Below the pieces are notes generated by a model. It did not search any database. It was given only the letters and a program-made list of their open reading frames with translations, and was not told where the DNA came from. 64,000 bases of DNA from the NCBI GenBank assembly GCA_017465565.1, contig JAFTWA010000013.1, positions 1 to 64,000 on the forward strand, written 5' to 3'. A program made the position numbers and the translations under genes. This stretch comes from Tyzzerella sp. (GTDB taxonomy: Bacteria > Bacillota > Clostridia > Lachnospirales > Lachnospiraceae). The number at the start of each line of letters is the position of its first letter. The stretch's first letter is position 1. Shown piece by piece: positions 43,987 through 53,089 of the stretch.

Positions 43987-44667
43987 ATGATATTTTGTGT
44001 GGAAGATGACAGCAACATTCGTGAATTAGTAGTATACACTTTGAATACAACCGGAATGAAGGCACGGGGATTTGAAGATGGGAAGGCATTTTTTAAGGCT
44101 TTGGCGTCAGAGACGCCAGAGCTTGTTTTGCTTGATATTATGTTACCTGGAGAAGATGGACTTTCGATTCTAAAGAAGTTAAAAAGTTCGTCAAAGACAA
44201 AAAATATTCCAGTAATCATGGTAACTGCCAAAGGTGCAGAATATGATAAAGTGATTGGACTTGACGGAGGCGCAGATGATTATGTGGCAAAACCATTTGG
44301 AATGATGGAATTAGTGTCGCGTATCAAGGCGGTGCTTCGCAGAGTAAAGCGCGAGCAAAATATAGATGAGATGACAATAGAGAATCTGAGAATGGATTTA
44401 CAGCGCCATGAAGTGACTGTAGATGGACAGGTGGTAACGCTTACTCTAAAGGAATTTGAATTGCTTAGAAAATTAATGAGAAATAAGAATATTGTGCTTA
44501 CCAGAGACCAGCTTCTTGGTGAAATCTGGGGATATGATTTTGATGGAGAAACAAGAACGGTAGATGTGCATGTGCGTACCCTGCGTCAGAAACTGGGAAG
44601 TGCAGGCGAACTGGTGCAGACTGTACGAGGCGTAGGATATCGCATGGGAGGATCCAATGAGAGCTAA
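43987..44667 (+). CDS. phoP: OmpR-family response regulator (PhoP/PhoB-like)
   Basis: A 226-residue two-domain regulator: a receiver (about 1-120) with phospho-acceptor Asp in VLLDIMLPGEDG and Lys in DDYVAKPFG, then a winged-helix DNA-binding domain (about 128-224) with TLKEFELLRKLMRNKNIV and RTVDVHVRTLRQKLG. Position after phoU and before the kinase marks it as the phosphate-response regulator. It overlaps the kinase by 11 bases. Confidence 0.9.
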   Translation: MIFCVEDDSNIRELVVYTLNTTGMKARGFEDGKAFFKALASETPELVLLDIMLPGEDGLSILKKLKSSSKTKNIPVIMVTAKGAEYDKVIGLDGGADDYVAKPFGMMELVSRIKAVLRRVKREQNIDEMTIENLRMDLQRHEVTVDGQVVTLTLKEFELLRKLMRNKNIVLTRDQLLGEIWGYDFDGETRTVDVHVRTLRQKLGSAGELVQTVRGVGYRMGGSNES

Positions 44668-45967
44668 GATTCAGAAAAGTATGCTTCTTGTAATCTGTGT
44701 TACTTTACTTGCAACATTTTTGCTCCTTTCTACTACTTTTTACGTGGAAACCTTGAATGATATGAAAGCAGATGTAAGGCAAGAGGCTGTTTACGTTCAG
44801 ACAGCACTTGACATATCTGGAGTACAGTATCTGGAGGATATGGATAAAGCTCAAGTCAGTACAAGAATGACACTGATTAACAAAGAAGGCGAGGTTGTAT
44901 ACGATTCTATGAAGGATGAGTATACCTTCGAGAACCATGCAGAGAGAGAAGAAATCAAATCTGCATTAAAAAAAGGAACAGGGGAAGCGACGCGTACTTC
45001 GAAGACAGTTGGGAAGCAGACTTATTATTATGCAATTCGTTTAGAAAATGGTATGGTGCTTCGTGCGTCCAAAACAATCGACAATCTGATACCGACCATT
45101 CTAAGAATTTTTCCATATATAATCGGAATTGTGGTGATAATGGTGATGCTTGCTTATTTTATGGCAAAATGGCAGACGGAGAGACTTATCGCGCCTATCA
45201 ATACGCTAAATCCGGCAAACCCACTGGGAAATGATGTGTATGAAGAATTAAAGCCCCTTTTAGTCAGCATGGACAAACAGAATCGCGCAAAAGAAGATGT
45301 TGAAAACATGAGAAGAGAATTCTCGGCGAACGTGTCACATGAGCTGAAGACACCACTTACATCGATTTCAGGTTATGCGGAGATTATGAAAAGTGGTCTT
45401 GTAAAAGAAGCAGATATGATTTCGTTCTCGGAGCGAATTTATAATGAAGCGAGCCGTTTGATTACTTTGATTGGTGACATTATTAAGCTTTCGAAGCTGG
45501 ATGAAGAGAATATCGAACTTGAAAAAGAATGGGTAGATTTGTATACCCTTTCAAGAGAAATCTGCAGCAGACTTGCTTTAACTGCAGAAAAGAGAAATGT
45601 GCAGATTGAACTTGCAGGAGAAGCTGTTTCTTATTATGGAGTCAGACAGATTCTGGACGAAATGATTCACAATATCTGCGAAAATGCGATTAAGTATAAT
45701 GTAGATGGCGGAAGAGTAAGTGTCTGGGTTGGAAATACTTTGCAGGGAATGAAAGTCATTGTGGAAGATACAGGAATTGGAATTCCAGAGGACCAAAAGG
45801 AGCGCATCTTTGAGCGATTCTATCGTGTGGATAAGAGCCATTCGAAAGAGACTGGCGGAACAGGACTTGGTCTTTCGATTGTGAAGCATGGTGCAATTTT
45901 CCATCATGCACAGATTTACGTGGAAAGTGAAGTGGGAAAAGGAACTAGGATGGAAGTCTTGTTTTAG
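44657..45967 (+). CDS. phoR: Sensor histidine kinase (PhoR-like)
   Basis: A 436-residue kinase with two membrane helices (about 10-30 and 150-170), an outer domain between, then HisKA with phospho-acceptor His in ANVSHELKTPLTSISGY and an HATPase domain with N box IHNICENAIKYN and G boxes DTGIGIPEDQ and GGTGLGLSIVKHG. It is expected to sense phosphate limitation through PhoU and Pst. Confidence 0.9.
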   Translation: MRAKIQKSMLLVICVTLLATFLLLSTTFYVETLNDMKADVRQEAVYVQTALDISGVQYLEDMDKAQVSTRMTLINKEGEVVYDSMKDEYTFENHAEREEIKSALKKGTGEATRTSKTVGKQTYYYAIRLENGMVLRASKTIDNLIPTILRIFPYIIGIVVIMVMLAYFMAKWQTERLIAPINTLNPANPLGNDVYEELKPLLVSMDKQNRAKEDVENMRREFSANVSHELKTPLTSISGYAEIMKSGLVKEADMISFSERIYNEASRLITLIGDIIKLSKLDEENIELEKEWVDLYTLSREICSRLALTAEKRNVQIELAGEAVSYYGVRQILDEMIHNICENAIKYNVDGGRVSVWVGNTLQGMKVIVEDTGIGIPEDQKERIFERFYRVDKSHSKETGGTGLGLSIVKHGAIFHHAQIYVESEVGKGTRMEVLF

Positions 45968-45994
45968 AGCAATGTTTTGAAGGAGTTTGGATTT

Positions 45995-47074
45995 ATGAAA
46001 GAAAAAGGTTTAGGCGTTTTATTATGTGTGGCAGTAGCAGGAACTGCAACTGTGTTAAGTGGATTACACATCGGTAATTTTTCAATGGAGATTATCGGTG
46101 CGCCAGTTTTAGCTATTCTGATGGGTATGGTTATTACCATGCTTAGACCAACTTTAGCAGAAAATAAAAGATTAAAGACGGGAATTAAATTTACTTCCAA
46201 GAAAATATTACAGTGGGCAGTTATTATTCTGGGATTTTCTATGAACCTGGGGACAATAGCAAAGATGGGAGGACAGAGTCTTCCAGTGATTATATCGACC
46301 ATCAGCACTTCACTTATCGTAGCTTTTATTATGATGAAGGTGTTGAAAATGGATGGAAAAGTATCCTGCCTCATTGGTGTTGGTTCTTCTATTTGCGGTG
46401 GTTCAGCAATCGCGGCGACTGCACCGGTTATTGATGCGGATGATGAAGAGGTAGCACAGGCTATTTCGGTTGTGTTTTTATTCAATGTAATTGCGGCATT
46501 GGTGTTCCCAAGCTTCGGACATGCCATTGGATTTGGAACAGAAGGATTTGCAATTTTTGCAGGAACCGCTGTAAACGATACTTCTTCCGTGACTGCAGTT
46601 GCATCTACTGCAGAAGGTTTGTATGGAGTGGAAGGAATTTTATCATCGGCAGTTACAGTTAAATTAGTAAGAACGCTGGCAATTATTCCAATTACATTGG
46701 TACTTGCATTGTATCGTACATATCAGGCGAAAAAAGACGGCACACAAGGCAAGCAATTTTCGATAAGCAAAATATTTCCATGGTTTATCTTGTTATTCAT
46801 TGGTGCAGCTATTATTACCACTCTTGTTGGGGTGTTGAATGAAAGTGCTTTTACTGTATTTTATAATGGCACTTTTGTGAAAACTATGAAGTGGTTAGCG
46901 AAATTCTTTATCGCTATGGCAATGTGTGCAATTGGGCTGAATACGAATCTGGTTAATTTAATTAAAAAAGGCGGGAAGCCTATTGCGATGGGATTCTGTT
47001 GCTGGGCGGCGATTACTGCGGTGTCAATCGGCGTGCAGTATGCTTTGGGAATGTTTTATACAAATATTTTGTAA
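45995..47074 (+). CDS. YeiH family putative membrane transporter
   Basis: A 359-residue protein with about ten membrane helices, matching the UPF0324/YeiH family: GLHIGNFSMEIIGAPVLAILMGM, VGSSICGGSAIAATAPVIDADDEEVAQAIS and AGTAVNDTSSVTAV. Some members are annotated as sulfate exporters, but substrate proof is thin. ATG at 45995 follows aaggag. It lies 27 bases after the kinase and may be co-transcribed with the pst operon. Confidence 0.88.
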   Translation: MKEKGLGVLLCVAVAGTATVLSGLHIGNFSMEIIGAPVLAILMGMVITMLRPTLAENKRLKTGIKFTSKKILQWAVIILGFSMNLGTIAKMGGQSLPVIISTISTSLIVAFIMMKVLKMDGKVSCLIGVGSSICGGSAIAATAPVIDADDEEVAQAISVVFLFNVIAALVFPSFGHAIGFGTEGFAIFAGTAVNDTSSVTAVASTAEGLYGVEGILSSAVTVKLVRTLAIIPITLVLALYRTYQAKKDGTQGKQFSISKIFPWFILLFIGAAIITTLVGVLNESAFTVFYNGTFVKTMKWLAKFFIAMAMCAIGLNTNLVNLIKKGGKPIAMGFCCWAAITAVSIGVQYALGMFYTNIL

Positions 47075-47185
47075 TATATCGTAAAAACAGCGATATAAGG
47101 TCTTCTATTTCGGTTATATAACTATTTTTTTATGCATTGATATATGTATAATATAAGTATAACTAAGCGGAAAGGAGAAAATGAC

Positions 47186-47401
47186 ATGCTGACACTCATA
47201 TTTATAATATTGATGCTGGTTGTATTTGGAAAAATTCTTGGATTTGCCATTAGAGCGACATGGGGAATCTCAAGAATCGTATTTTCGGTAGTGCTCATTC
47301 CATTATTTTTAGTGGGGCTGGTATTAAAAGGACTTATTGCAATTGCACTGCCAGTTTTAATTATCGTAGGAATTATTTCTCTGTTCGCCCTGCATGATTA
47401 G
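47186..47401 (+). CDS. Small membrane protein (71 aa)
   Basis: A 71-residue protein with two or three membrane helices (about 1-20, 30-50 and 50-68). No motif is recognised. ATG at 47186 follows aaaggag. It leads an apparent operon with AIM24 and DUF6054 genes. A possible promoter with TATAAT lies around 47147-47152. Confidence 0.7.
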   Translation: MLTLIFIILMLVVFGKILGFAIRATWGISRIVFSVVLIPLFLVGLVLKGLIAIALPVLIIVGIISLFALHD

Positions 47402-47442
47402 GGAGACAGGAGATAAAAAATAAAAAGAAAGAGGGATGTTTT

Positions 47443-48201
47443 ATGTACCAGATTAAAAATTTTTTCGACAATGATGATGTAAAAGTAATTGATTCTTTGG
47501 GAGCATTTTCAGTAATTGAATATCAAAGAGATTTGAGCGTTATGCCAGCGACTGCGATGGCAGCATTCTACTCAAGCCAAATGAACGTACGAAAGAAACA
47601 GGTTGTATGTGACGTGGCAAAATCAAATGTCACAGTTCAGGCTGGTGCAATGCAGTGGACAGTTGGAAATGTTAACGCAACTACAGGAATCAAAGGCGTT
47701 GGAGATCTTTTTGGCAAAGCTGTGCGTGGTTCTGTAACTGGAGAATCTGCAATCAAACCTGAATATACAGGAAATGGTACGTTGGTGTTAGAACCTACAT
47801 ACAAGTATATTCTTTTGGTAGACTTGGATGATTGGAACGGTTCTATTGTACTTGATGATGGACTATTCCTCGCATGCGAATCATCATTAAAGCACAAAGC
47901 TGTGATGAGATCGAATTTTTCATCAGCAGTAGCAGGAAATGAAGGCTTATTCAACTTAGGTATCCAGGGAAAAGGTGTTGTGTGTTTAGAATCACCTTGC
48001 CCAAGAGAAGAATTAGTGGAGGTCTCACTTGATAATGATGTGTTAAAGGTAGACGGCAATTTTGCAATCGCATGGAGCGGAAGCCTTAACTTTACAGTAG
48101 AGCGTTCTGGCAAGAGCCTCATTGGTTCTGCTGCATCAGGAGAAGGCTTAGTAAATGTTTATAGAGGAACTGGAAAAGTATTGCTTGCTCCAGTGAGATA
48201 A
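47443..48201 (+). CDS. AIM24 family protein
   Basis: A 252-residue protein of the AIM24/TRAP-like beta-rich family. Markers are MQWTVGNVNATTGIKGVGD, TGNGTLVLEPTYKYILLVDL, and GEGLVNVYRGTGKVLLAP at the end. No signal or membrane helix. Cellular role unknown. It is 10 bases before the DUF6054 gene. Confidence 0.88.
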   Translation: MYQIKNFFDNDDVKVIDSLGAFSVIEYQRDLSVMPATAMAAFYSSQMNVRKKQVVCDVAKSNVTVQAGAMQWTVGNVNATTGIKGVGDLFGKAVRGSVTGESAIKPEYTGNGTLVLEPTYKYILLVDLDDWNGSIVLDDGLFLACESSLKHKAVMRSNFSSAVAGNEGLFNLGIQGKGVVCLESPCPREELVEVSLDNDVLKVDGNFAIAWSGSLNFTVERSGKSLIGSAASGEGLVNVYRGTGKVLLAPVR

Positions 48202-48211
48202 GGAGGGCATT

Positions 48212-48553
48212 ATGAGCGGCACCTACGTAAAAATGGAAGGCAGCAGTTTTAATGGTATTAACGAAATGGCAGAAGCATTAAAGAATGGAATTAATGCGGA
48301 GCTTATCTGCGAAAATCATCGTCACATAGATTTTGTAAATCTCTGCATTCTTTCATTTGAAAAATTCTTTTTCCGCAATGGCAGTTATGCAAGCTTAACC
48401 GTAGTGCTTACAGAAAATGGAGATGAAATAACTGCGGATATTGTGGGCTCTGGCGGTGGAGAGGGATTCTTCAATGTCAGTTGGGGAGCTAATGCCGAGC
48501 TGGCTGGAGATGCAGGAAGAATTCTAAGAGAATTTGGACTGAGAACAGCCTAG
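48212..48553 (+). CDS. DUF6054 family protein
   Basis: A 113-residue soluble protein with FLVVLTENGDEI-like strands and GSGGGEGFFNVSWGANAELAG near the end, which matches DUF6054. Function unknown. It follows aim24 closely, and a good aaggaggg site precedes it. Confidence 0.8.
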   Translation: MSGTYVKMEGSSFNGINEMAEALKNGINAELICENHRHIDFVNLCILSFEKFFFRNGSYASLTVVLTENGDEITADIVGSGGGEGFFNVSWGANAELAGDAGRILREFGLRTA

Positions 48554-48611
48554 TAGTGGCATGACATCATAGAACTTCCATATATAGATATTGATGGCAG
48601 AAGTATAATAA

Positions 48612-48663
48612 AAAAGCATTCGCTTGCACATCTCTGGTTTCGAGATGTGTTCGCGGATGCTTT
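48612..48663. terminator. Strong bidirectional terminator
   Basis: aaagcattcgc..cacatctc and gagatgtg..gcggatgcttt make a long imperfect stem. It would end both the DUF6054 operon and the minus-strand peptide gene. Confidence 0.85.
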
Positions 48664-48692
48664 TAATGTTTTCCGTTAGCTTTTAATATGTA

Positions 48693-48764
48693 TTAGCAAC
48701 CGAAGTTAATAAAATTGCAAAGAGTATTAAATAACTCGGAACAGCTATTGATGATAAATAACAT
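48693..48764 (-). CDS. Tiny Cys-containing peptide (23 aa)
   Basis: A 24-codon frame on the minus strand encoding 23 residues: MLFIINSCSELFNTLCNFIN, then FGC. It has a perfect aaggagg (48773-48779) eight bases before its ATG and a strong terminator 30 bases past its stop. It has three Cys (8, 16 and 23), one at the very C-terminus, and is hydrophobic. No processing enzyme is adjacent. I do not recognise a family. It could be a signal peptide, a small membrane peptide, or a leader peptide of a longer RNA. Confidence 0.55.
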   Translation of the reverse strand: MLFIINSCSELFNTLCNFINFGC

Positions 48765-48905
48765 AGTTTCGTCCTCCTTATTTTTATTTGTGTTAGCTAA
48801 TCACAAGTGAATTGTAACAATTTTGTAACATTTAAGCAATAGGAGACTTTTGGCAGATTTTCCATCATATTGTATAAATGAGGAAAATAGAAATGAGAAT
48901 TTTTT

Positions 48906-49859
48906 ATGAAAGGAAGAATATCTCTCGAACCAGAAGCAATCGCAGTTTGTAATGAAAGTGCAGTCCCTCCACTTATTTTTCAATTACCACCCAGTCAGGG
49001 ACGTCAAATTCTCGAAGAAGCTCAAAGTACACCTATAAGGATGTATTCCGCAAATATACAAAAGACTACTGTGGATACAGAAAAGTGGGGAAGAGTGCCT
49101 GTTTATATAGTTAGTCCTATTGAAGTAAAGACACCATCCAATGTTATTTTCTACATTCACGGAGCAGGATGGGTTTTTGGTAGCTTTCACACCCATGAAA
49201 AACTGGTGCGTGAACTAGCAGCACGGACAGGATGTATTTTAGTATTTCCAGAATACAGTCGTTCCCCAGAGGCACGTTACCCCGTAGCAATTGAGCAATG
49301 TTATGCTGTGCTCTGCAAGCTTCCAAAACTTTTGGAAGAGTACGGCTATCGGATGAATCCGGACACTTTGACGGTAGCAGGGGACAGTGTAGGCGGAAAT
49401 ATGACGATTGCAATGACGCTGATGGCAAAATATAGAAAAGGACCATATATACAGAAACAACTTATGTATTATCCTGTTACGAATGCCTGCTTTTGTACCG
49501 GCTCATATTGCCAGTTTGCAGAAAATTATTATCTTTATCGGGCAGGAATGATGTGGTTTTGGAATCAATATACGGTATCGGAGCATGAGCGAAATGAGAT
49601 TACAGCTTCTCCATTGCGGGCGGACCTGAATCAGTTAAGGAATCTTCCAGAAGCAATGATTTTGAACGGAGAAGCAGATGTACTTCGAGATGAAGGAGAA
49701 GCATTCGCCAGAAAACTTCGGGATGCAGGAGTTCCCGTGACAGCAATGAGATTTCAAGGGATAATACATGATTTTGTGATGTTAAATGCGCTGGACCAGA
49801 CAAAAGCATGCCGTGCGGCAATGGATGCGTCAGTATCTTGGATAAATGAAAGAAACTGA
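48906..49859 (+). CDS. Alpha/beta hydrolase, hormone-sensitive lipase-like
   Basis: A 317-residue esterase/lipase of the HSL family. The oxyanion motif is HGAGWVFGSF (about 81-90, HGGGW family type), the nucleophile Ser is in GDSVGGNMT, the acid Asp is in GEADVLRDEGE and the His is in IIHDF. No signal peptide, so it is cytoplasmic. The substrate is unknown. The start is ATG 48906 with a weak gaaatgag site. Confidence 0.9.
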   Translation: MKGRISLEPEAIAVCNESAVPPLIFQLPPSQGRQILEEAQSTPIRMYSANIQKTTVDTEKWGRVPVYIVSPIEVKTPSNVIFYIHGAGWVFGSFHTHEKLVRELAARTGCILVFPEYSRSPEARYPVAIEQCYAVLCKLPKLLEEYGYRMNPDTLTVAGDSVGGNMTIAMTLMAKYRKGPYIQKQLMYYPVTNACFCTGSYCQFAENYYLYRAGMMWFWNQYTVSEHERNEITASPLRADLNQLRNLPEAMILNGEADVLRDEGEAFARKLRDAGVPVTAMRFQGIIHDFVMLNALDQTKACRAAMDASVSWINERN

Positions 49860-49934
49860 TTTATCAGCCTATTTGATTATGTGGAATTTTATACAATCAC
49901 TTTTATTTCCAATGGACTAGAAATAGTAAAACAA

Positions 49935-49953
49935 TGTATACTTCAAGTATACA
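49935..49953. promoter_or_regulatory. 19-bp palindrome, candidate operator
   Basis: tgtatactt-c-aagtataca is a perfect palindrome around one base, 48 bases before the next gene. Its shape suits a homodimeric repressor. The regulator is unknown. Confidence 0.5.
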
Positions 49954-50000
49954 ATAGGTTCTTGGGTTTTTAGATAGTGAAACGAACGGGGGGAAGTGAA

Positions 50001-50219
50001 TTGTATAAATTAGAAAGAACACAGCGAGTCAAAATTATTTTAGGTGTCGGAACGTTTTTGTCTCTTTTCTTTGCGGTATTGGGCTATAGATATGGCGGTG
50101 AAAATCTGATGGTTATCGCTCTTGTCGCAGCACTTTTTTCGGGAATCTTGTATTTGATTATCAATGCGATTCAAAAAGATGTAGAGGAGCAGCTAAAGAA
50201 TTTAGATAACCGATTTTAA
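50001..50219 (+). CDS. Small membrane protein (72 aa)
   Basis: A 72-residue protein with two membrane helices (about 12-28 and 36-56) and a charged C-terminal tail. TTG at 50001 follows gggggg by seven bases; an upstream GTG at 49977 is the alternative. No family recognised. The palindrome at 49935 lies at its promoter. Confidence 0.65.
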   Translation: MYKLERTQRVKIILGVGTFLSLFFAVLGYRYGGENLMVIALVAALFSGILYLIINAIQKDVEEQLKNLDNRF

Positions 50220-50338
50220 ATGAATCGCTATATGCGTTATGAACTCACCAGTTGATACATGGACTATCAAAAATGGATTTGTTATTATGATTTCAGAATT
50301 AAAGGAGTTATGTTTCAATGCGACAGGAGGGTAATTTG

Positions 50339-51136
50339 ATGAATACAATTGGTGAAAATATTGCTACATTGAGAAAGAAAAAAGGCTTAACTCAAGAAAC
50401 GTTAGCTGCTGTTATTGGGGTGTCACCTCAATCAATATCAAAGTGGGAAAATAATACCAATATGCCAGATATTCTGCTATTGCCGGTTATAGCCGATGTC
50501 TTTGAAGTTAATATTGACAGTTTGTTTGGACGACAAACTATGGGAACTGCGGGAAATGTGGAGGAGGCATTTGACAAATGCTGCCATACGATGTTAGAAA
50601 TAATGGGGTCCTGCATATATCGTTCGGATATGGGTGATTCTTTTGAAAATTTTATGGAGCAGTACACAAAGTCACTTACGGTAAATAGCAAACAGAGAAC
50701 GGCAATTATCCGAAAGCATGGAATCGTATATTATCGAGACAAAATAGGTGGATTGCTCTTGAAAAAGCCACAGAATGGTTGGTGTGAACTAATAAACAGT
50801 GATGAATCTGTTGCCGTATTGGAGTTGCTTTGGGATGATGATTTTCGTACGGCATTGGCGGAGATTATTAAAAGTAAAAAAAACGTATTTACAATATCAT
50901 CCTTGTGTAATAGTTGCAAAATAGAAAATATTACTGCTTTAGAGAAGAAGTTTAAGGAAAGTAAATTGTTTGTTATTAAAACTATAGATATTGATGGAAA
51001 ACAAGTTGCAATATATGAGTTGATTCAAGGACAGCGTTTGATTTTGTTGTTTGCTATTCTTGCTTATGCAATAGAATATAATCAATATGAAAGTGTTTAT
51101 ATAGGCTATGATGGTGATAGCAATTTCTGTTTTTGA
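50339..51136 (+). CDS. XRE-family HTH regulator
   Basis: A 265-residue protein with an N-terminal helix-turn-helix (about 7-60): LRKKKGLTQETLAAVIGVSPQSISKWENN. The remaining 200 residues are an uncharacterised effector region with FKESKLFVIKTIDIDGKQVAIYEL. The start at 50339 is supported by aggagg. The target genes are unknown, but it may act on its neighbours. Confidence 0.88.
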   Translation: MNTIGENIATLRKKKGLTQETLAAVIGVSPQSISKWENNTNMPDILLLPVIADVFEVNIDSLFGRQTMGTAGNVEEAFDKCCHTMLEIMGSCIYRSDMGDSFENFMEQYTKSLTVNSKQRTAIIRKHGIVYYRDKIGGLLLKKPQNGWCELINSDESVAVLELLWDDDFRTALAEIIKSKKNVFTISSLCNSCKIENITALEKKFKESKLFVIKTIDIDGKQVAIYELIQGQRLILLFAILAYAIEYNQYESVYIGYDGDSNFCF

Positions 51137-51196
51137 TATTCGGGTGGGATAATGTAGACATGTTAACAAAATTGAGGTTTTGAGGAGGTAAGTCTT

Positions 51197-51598
51197 ATGA
51201 GCGAAAATGAAAAAATTGATATTGAATCAATCATAGACGAATTATCAAGCAATATAGAGGATATGATTGAGGACAAGGTGGAACATGCTGTCACTTGTGC
51301 ATTGCAAGATGTTCTTCCAGAAGTATTGAGCGAGTGTTTTTCTGATTTTGAATTTGTATTAAATGATGGAACAATAATAAGACCAAAGCAGCGCATGAAA
51401 TTGCTTAGCCCTGACAAATCCAAGTTATTGGTTTGTTACGGCGGACTTAGAATTGATGGTTGCTCTTTGATGGTTCAAACTGCAATTGGCCGTTGGGAAT
51501 CCATTGCTTGCTATCCAGACAGAGATGCCGCTATTGCTGCACTAATGAAAGTGAAAAATGCTATAGATGCAGGTGTATTGTCATATGAATTGGAATAG
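51197..51598 (+). CDS. Hypothetical protein (133 aa)
   Basis: A 133-residue soluble protein. The N-terminal third is acidic and helical; residues about 50-120 are mixed (FEFVLNDGTIIRPKQRMKLL, YGGLRIDGCSLMVQTAIGRW). No family recognised. aggagg precedes its ATG. Confidence 0.7.
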   Translation: MSENEKIDIESIIDELSSNIEDMIEDKVEHAVTCALQDVLPEVLSECFSDFEFVLNDGTIIRPKQRMKLLSPDKSKLLVCYGGLRIDGCSLMVQTAIGRWESIACYPDRDAAIAALMKVKNAIDAGVLSYELE

Positions 51599-51663
51599 CA
51601 AAATTCCAAATTATCTGGCACCTGGATAGTATAAAATCTTGAGTTGATGGAGGGGACTACTTT

Positions 51664-52257
51664 ATGAACGTGGTAACTCATTATGATAAACTTATAGAAG
51701 AGAATAATGATCCGTTTCGTGCCCCACCAATTCTACAAGAGTATATGAATAAATGGGATGGGCAAGTGTTTATAGATGCCATGTGCCTATTATCAAATAC
51801 AGCAAAAATACTAGAAATAGGTGTTGGGACAGGGCGAGTAGCAGCGAAAGTGGGGCCGTATTGCTCAAAATTCTATGGAATAGATATTTCTCCCAAGACA
51901 ATTGAGCGAGCAAGCGAAAATCTTTCTGGTTTGAAGAATATAGAATTGATTTGTGCGGATTTTTCGAGTTATATGTTTGTCGAGATGTTTGATATTATTT
52001 ATTCAACATTGACATCGATGCATTTCGAAGATAAGCAAAAATTCATTTCAAAAATATCTGCATTGTTGAAAACTACAGGGCGTTTTATGTTATCAATTAA
52101 TAAGAATCAAAACGAATATATTAATGTGGGAAATCGGAAGTTGAAAAATTATCCTGATGATCTCAATGAAATAACTGATTGCATCAATTCAACAGATATG
52201 GTTATTGAAGAACAGTTTGAAACTGAGTTTGCACATATTTTTATATGCACAAAATAG
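51664..52257 (+). CDS. Class I SAM-dependent methyltransferase
   Basis: A 197-residue methyltransferase. The SAM-binding motif I is ILEIGVGTGRVAAKVG (about 55-70), followed by the acidic residue in YGIDISPKTI and motif at CADFSSYMF. The C-terminal part continues the Rossmann-like fold. The substrate is unknown. gatggagg lies upstream. Confidence 0.88.
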   Translation: MNVVTHYDKLIEENNDPFRAPPILQEYMNKWDGQVFIDAMCLLSNTAKILEIGVGTGRVAAKVGPYCSKFYGIDISPKTIERASENLSGLKNIELICADFSSYMFVEMFDIIYSTLTSMHFEDKQKFISKISALLKTTGRFMLSINKNQNEYINVGNRKLKNYPDDLNEITDCINSTDMVIEEQFETEFAHIFICTK

Positions 52258-52294
52258 AGGAATATAATACAACAATATCATATTGGTTAACAAT

Positions 52295-52331
52295 GACCAG
52301 AGCCTGAGTGGTTCTGGTCTAAATTTTTTAT
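52295..52331 (+). terminator. Terminator after the methyltransferase gene
   Basis: gaccagagcc-tgagt-ggttctggtc and T-rich tail. Confidence 0.8.
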
Positions 52332-52484
52332 ATCATAAGGCACACGAAAAACCAAAGGCGTCAAGAATACCTTATGATTGAATGGAAAATGTTTGAATGG
52401 TATAATGATTCTAATTAAGAAATGCTATTGAAATTATATAATGAAGAGTCGTCGAAAATAATGAATGGAAATGAGGTGACCGAC

Positions 52485-53051
52485 ATGGCAAAGAAACTCT
52501 CCGAAATGACTTTAGAAGAATTATGGCAGTTGTTCCCAATCTTTTTAACAGAACACCAAAAGAATTGGAAAGACTGGTATCTGGACGAAGAGAAGTTTCT
52601 AAAAAGCATATTGCCACAAAGTCAAACAAAACGAATTAGCCACGTAGGCAGCACTTCAATTGACACAATATGGGCGAAGCCAATTATTGATATTCTTGTT
52701 GAAGTATCTACAGATTGCAATATGGAAGACATAAAAGCGATATTAGTAAGCAATGGCTATGTTTGTATGAACCAGGGCGCAAATCGTATATCTTTCAATA
52801 AAGGGTACACGGAAAATGGTTTCGCTGAAAAAGTATTTCACTTGCACTTGAGATGTGTAGGCGATAATGACGAACTATACTTTAGGGATTATCTTATAGG
52901 GCATCCAGAGATTGCAAAAGAATATGAGAAACTGAAATTAAATATGTGGAAGCAATACGAGCATGATAGAGATGGCTATACGAATGCCAAAACAGAGTTT
53001 GTGTCTATACATACAAGGAAAGCGAAGGATCTATATAAAGAAAGATACTAG
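52485..53051 (+). CDS. GrpB/UPF0157 nucleotidyltransferase-like protein
   Basis: A 188-residue member of the GrpB family with a nucleotidyltransferase-like fold. The pattern is RISHVGSTSI, AKPIIDILVEV, then KVFHLHLR..GDNDELYFRDYL and EYEKLKL. Activity is not known; GrpB proteins may act on small molecules or nucleotides. The ATG at 52485 follows gaggtg; a longer frame from 52422 is less likely. Confidence 0.85.
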   Translation: MAKKLSEMTLEELWQLFPIFLTEHQKNWKDWYLDEEKFLKSILPQSQTKRISHVGSTSIDTIWAKPIIDILVEVSTDCNMEDIKAILVSNGYVCMNQGANRISFNKGYTENGFAEKVFHLHLRCVGDNDELYFRDYLIGHPEIAKEYEKLKLNMWKQYEHDRDGYTNAKTEFVSIHTRKAKDLYKERY

Positions 53052-53089
53052 TACATTTAAATATAGCAAAAAGAAAGGGGATTTCATTT

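Larger units (their letters stand above)
48554..48905. other. Intergenic region with terminator and a tiny minus-strand ORF
   Basis: It contains the terminator and the small peptide gene listed separately, and a promoter-like region for the esterase gene at 48906. Confidence 0.5.

Noticed and set aside
48693..48764. Identity of the Cys peptide as a SCIFF or lantibiotic precursor
   Set aside because: The sequence lacks the SCIFF Cys pattern and there is no radical SAM or lanthionine enzyme gene beside it.
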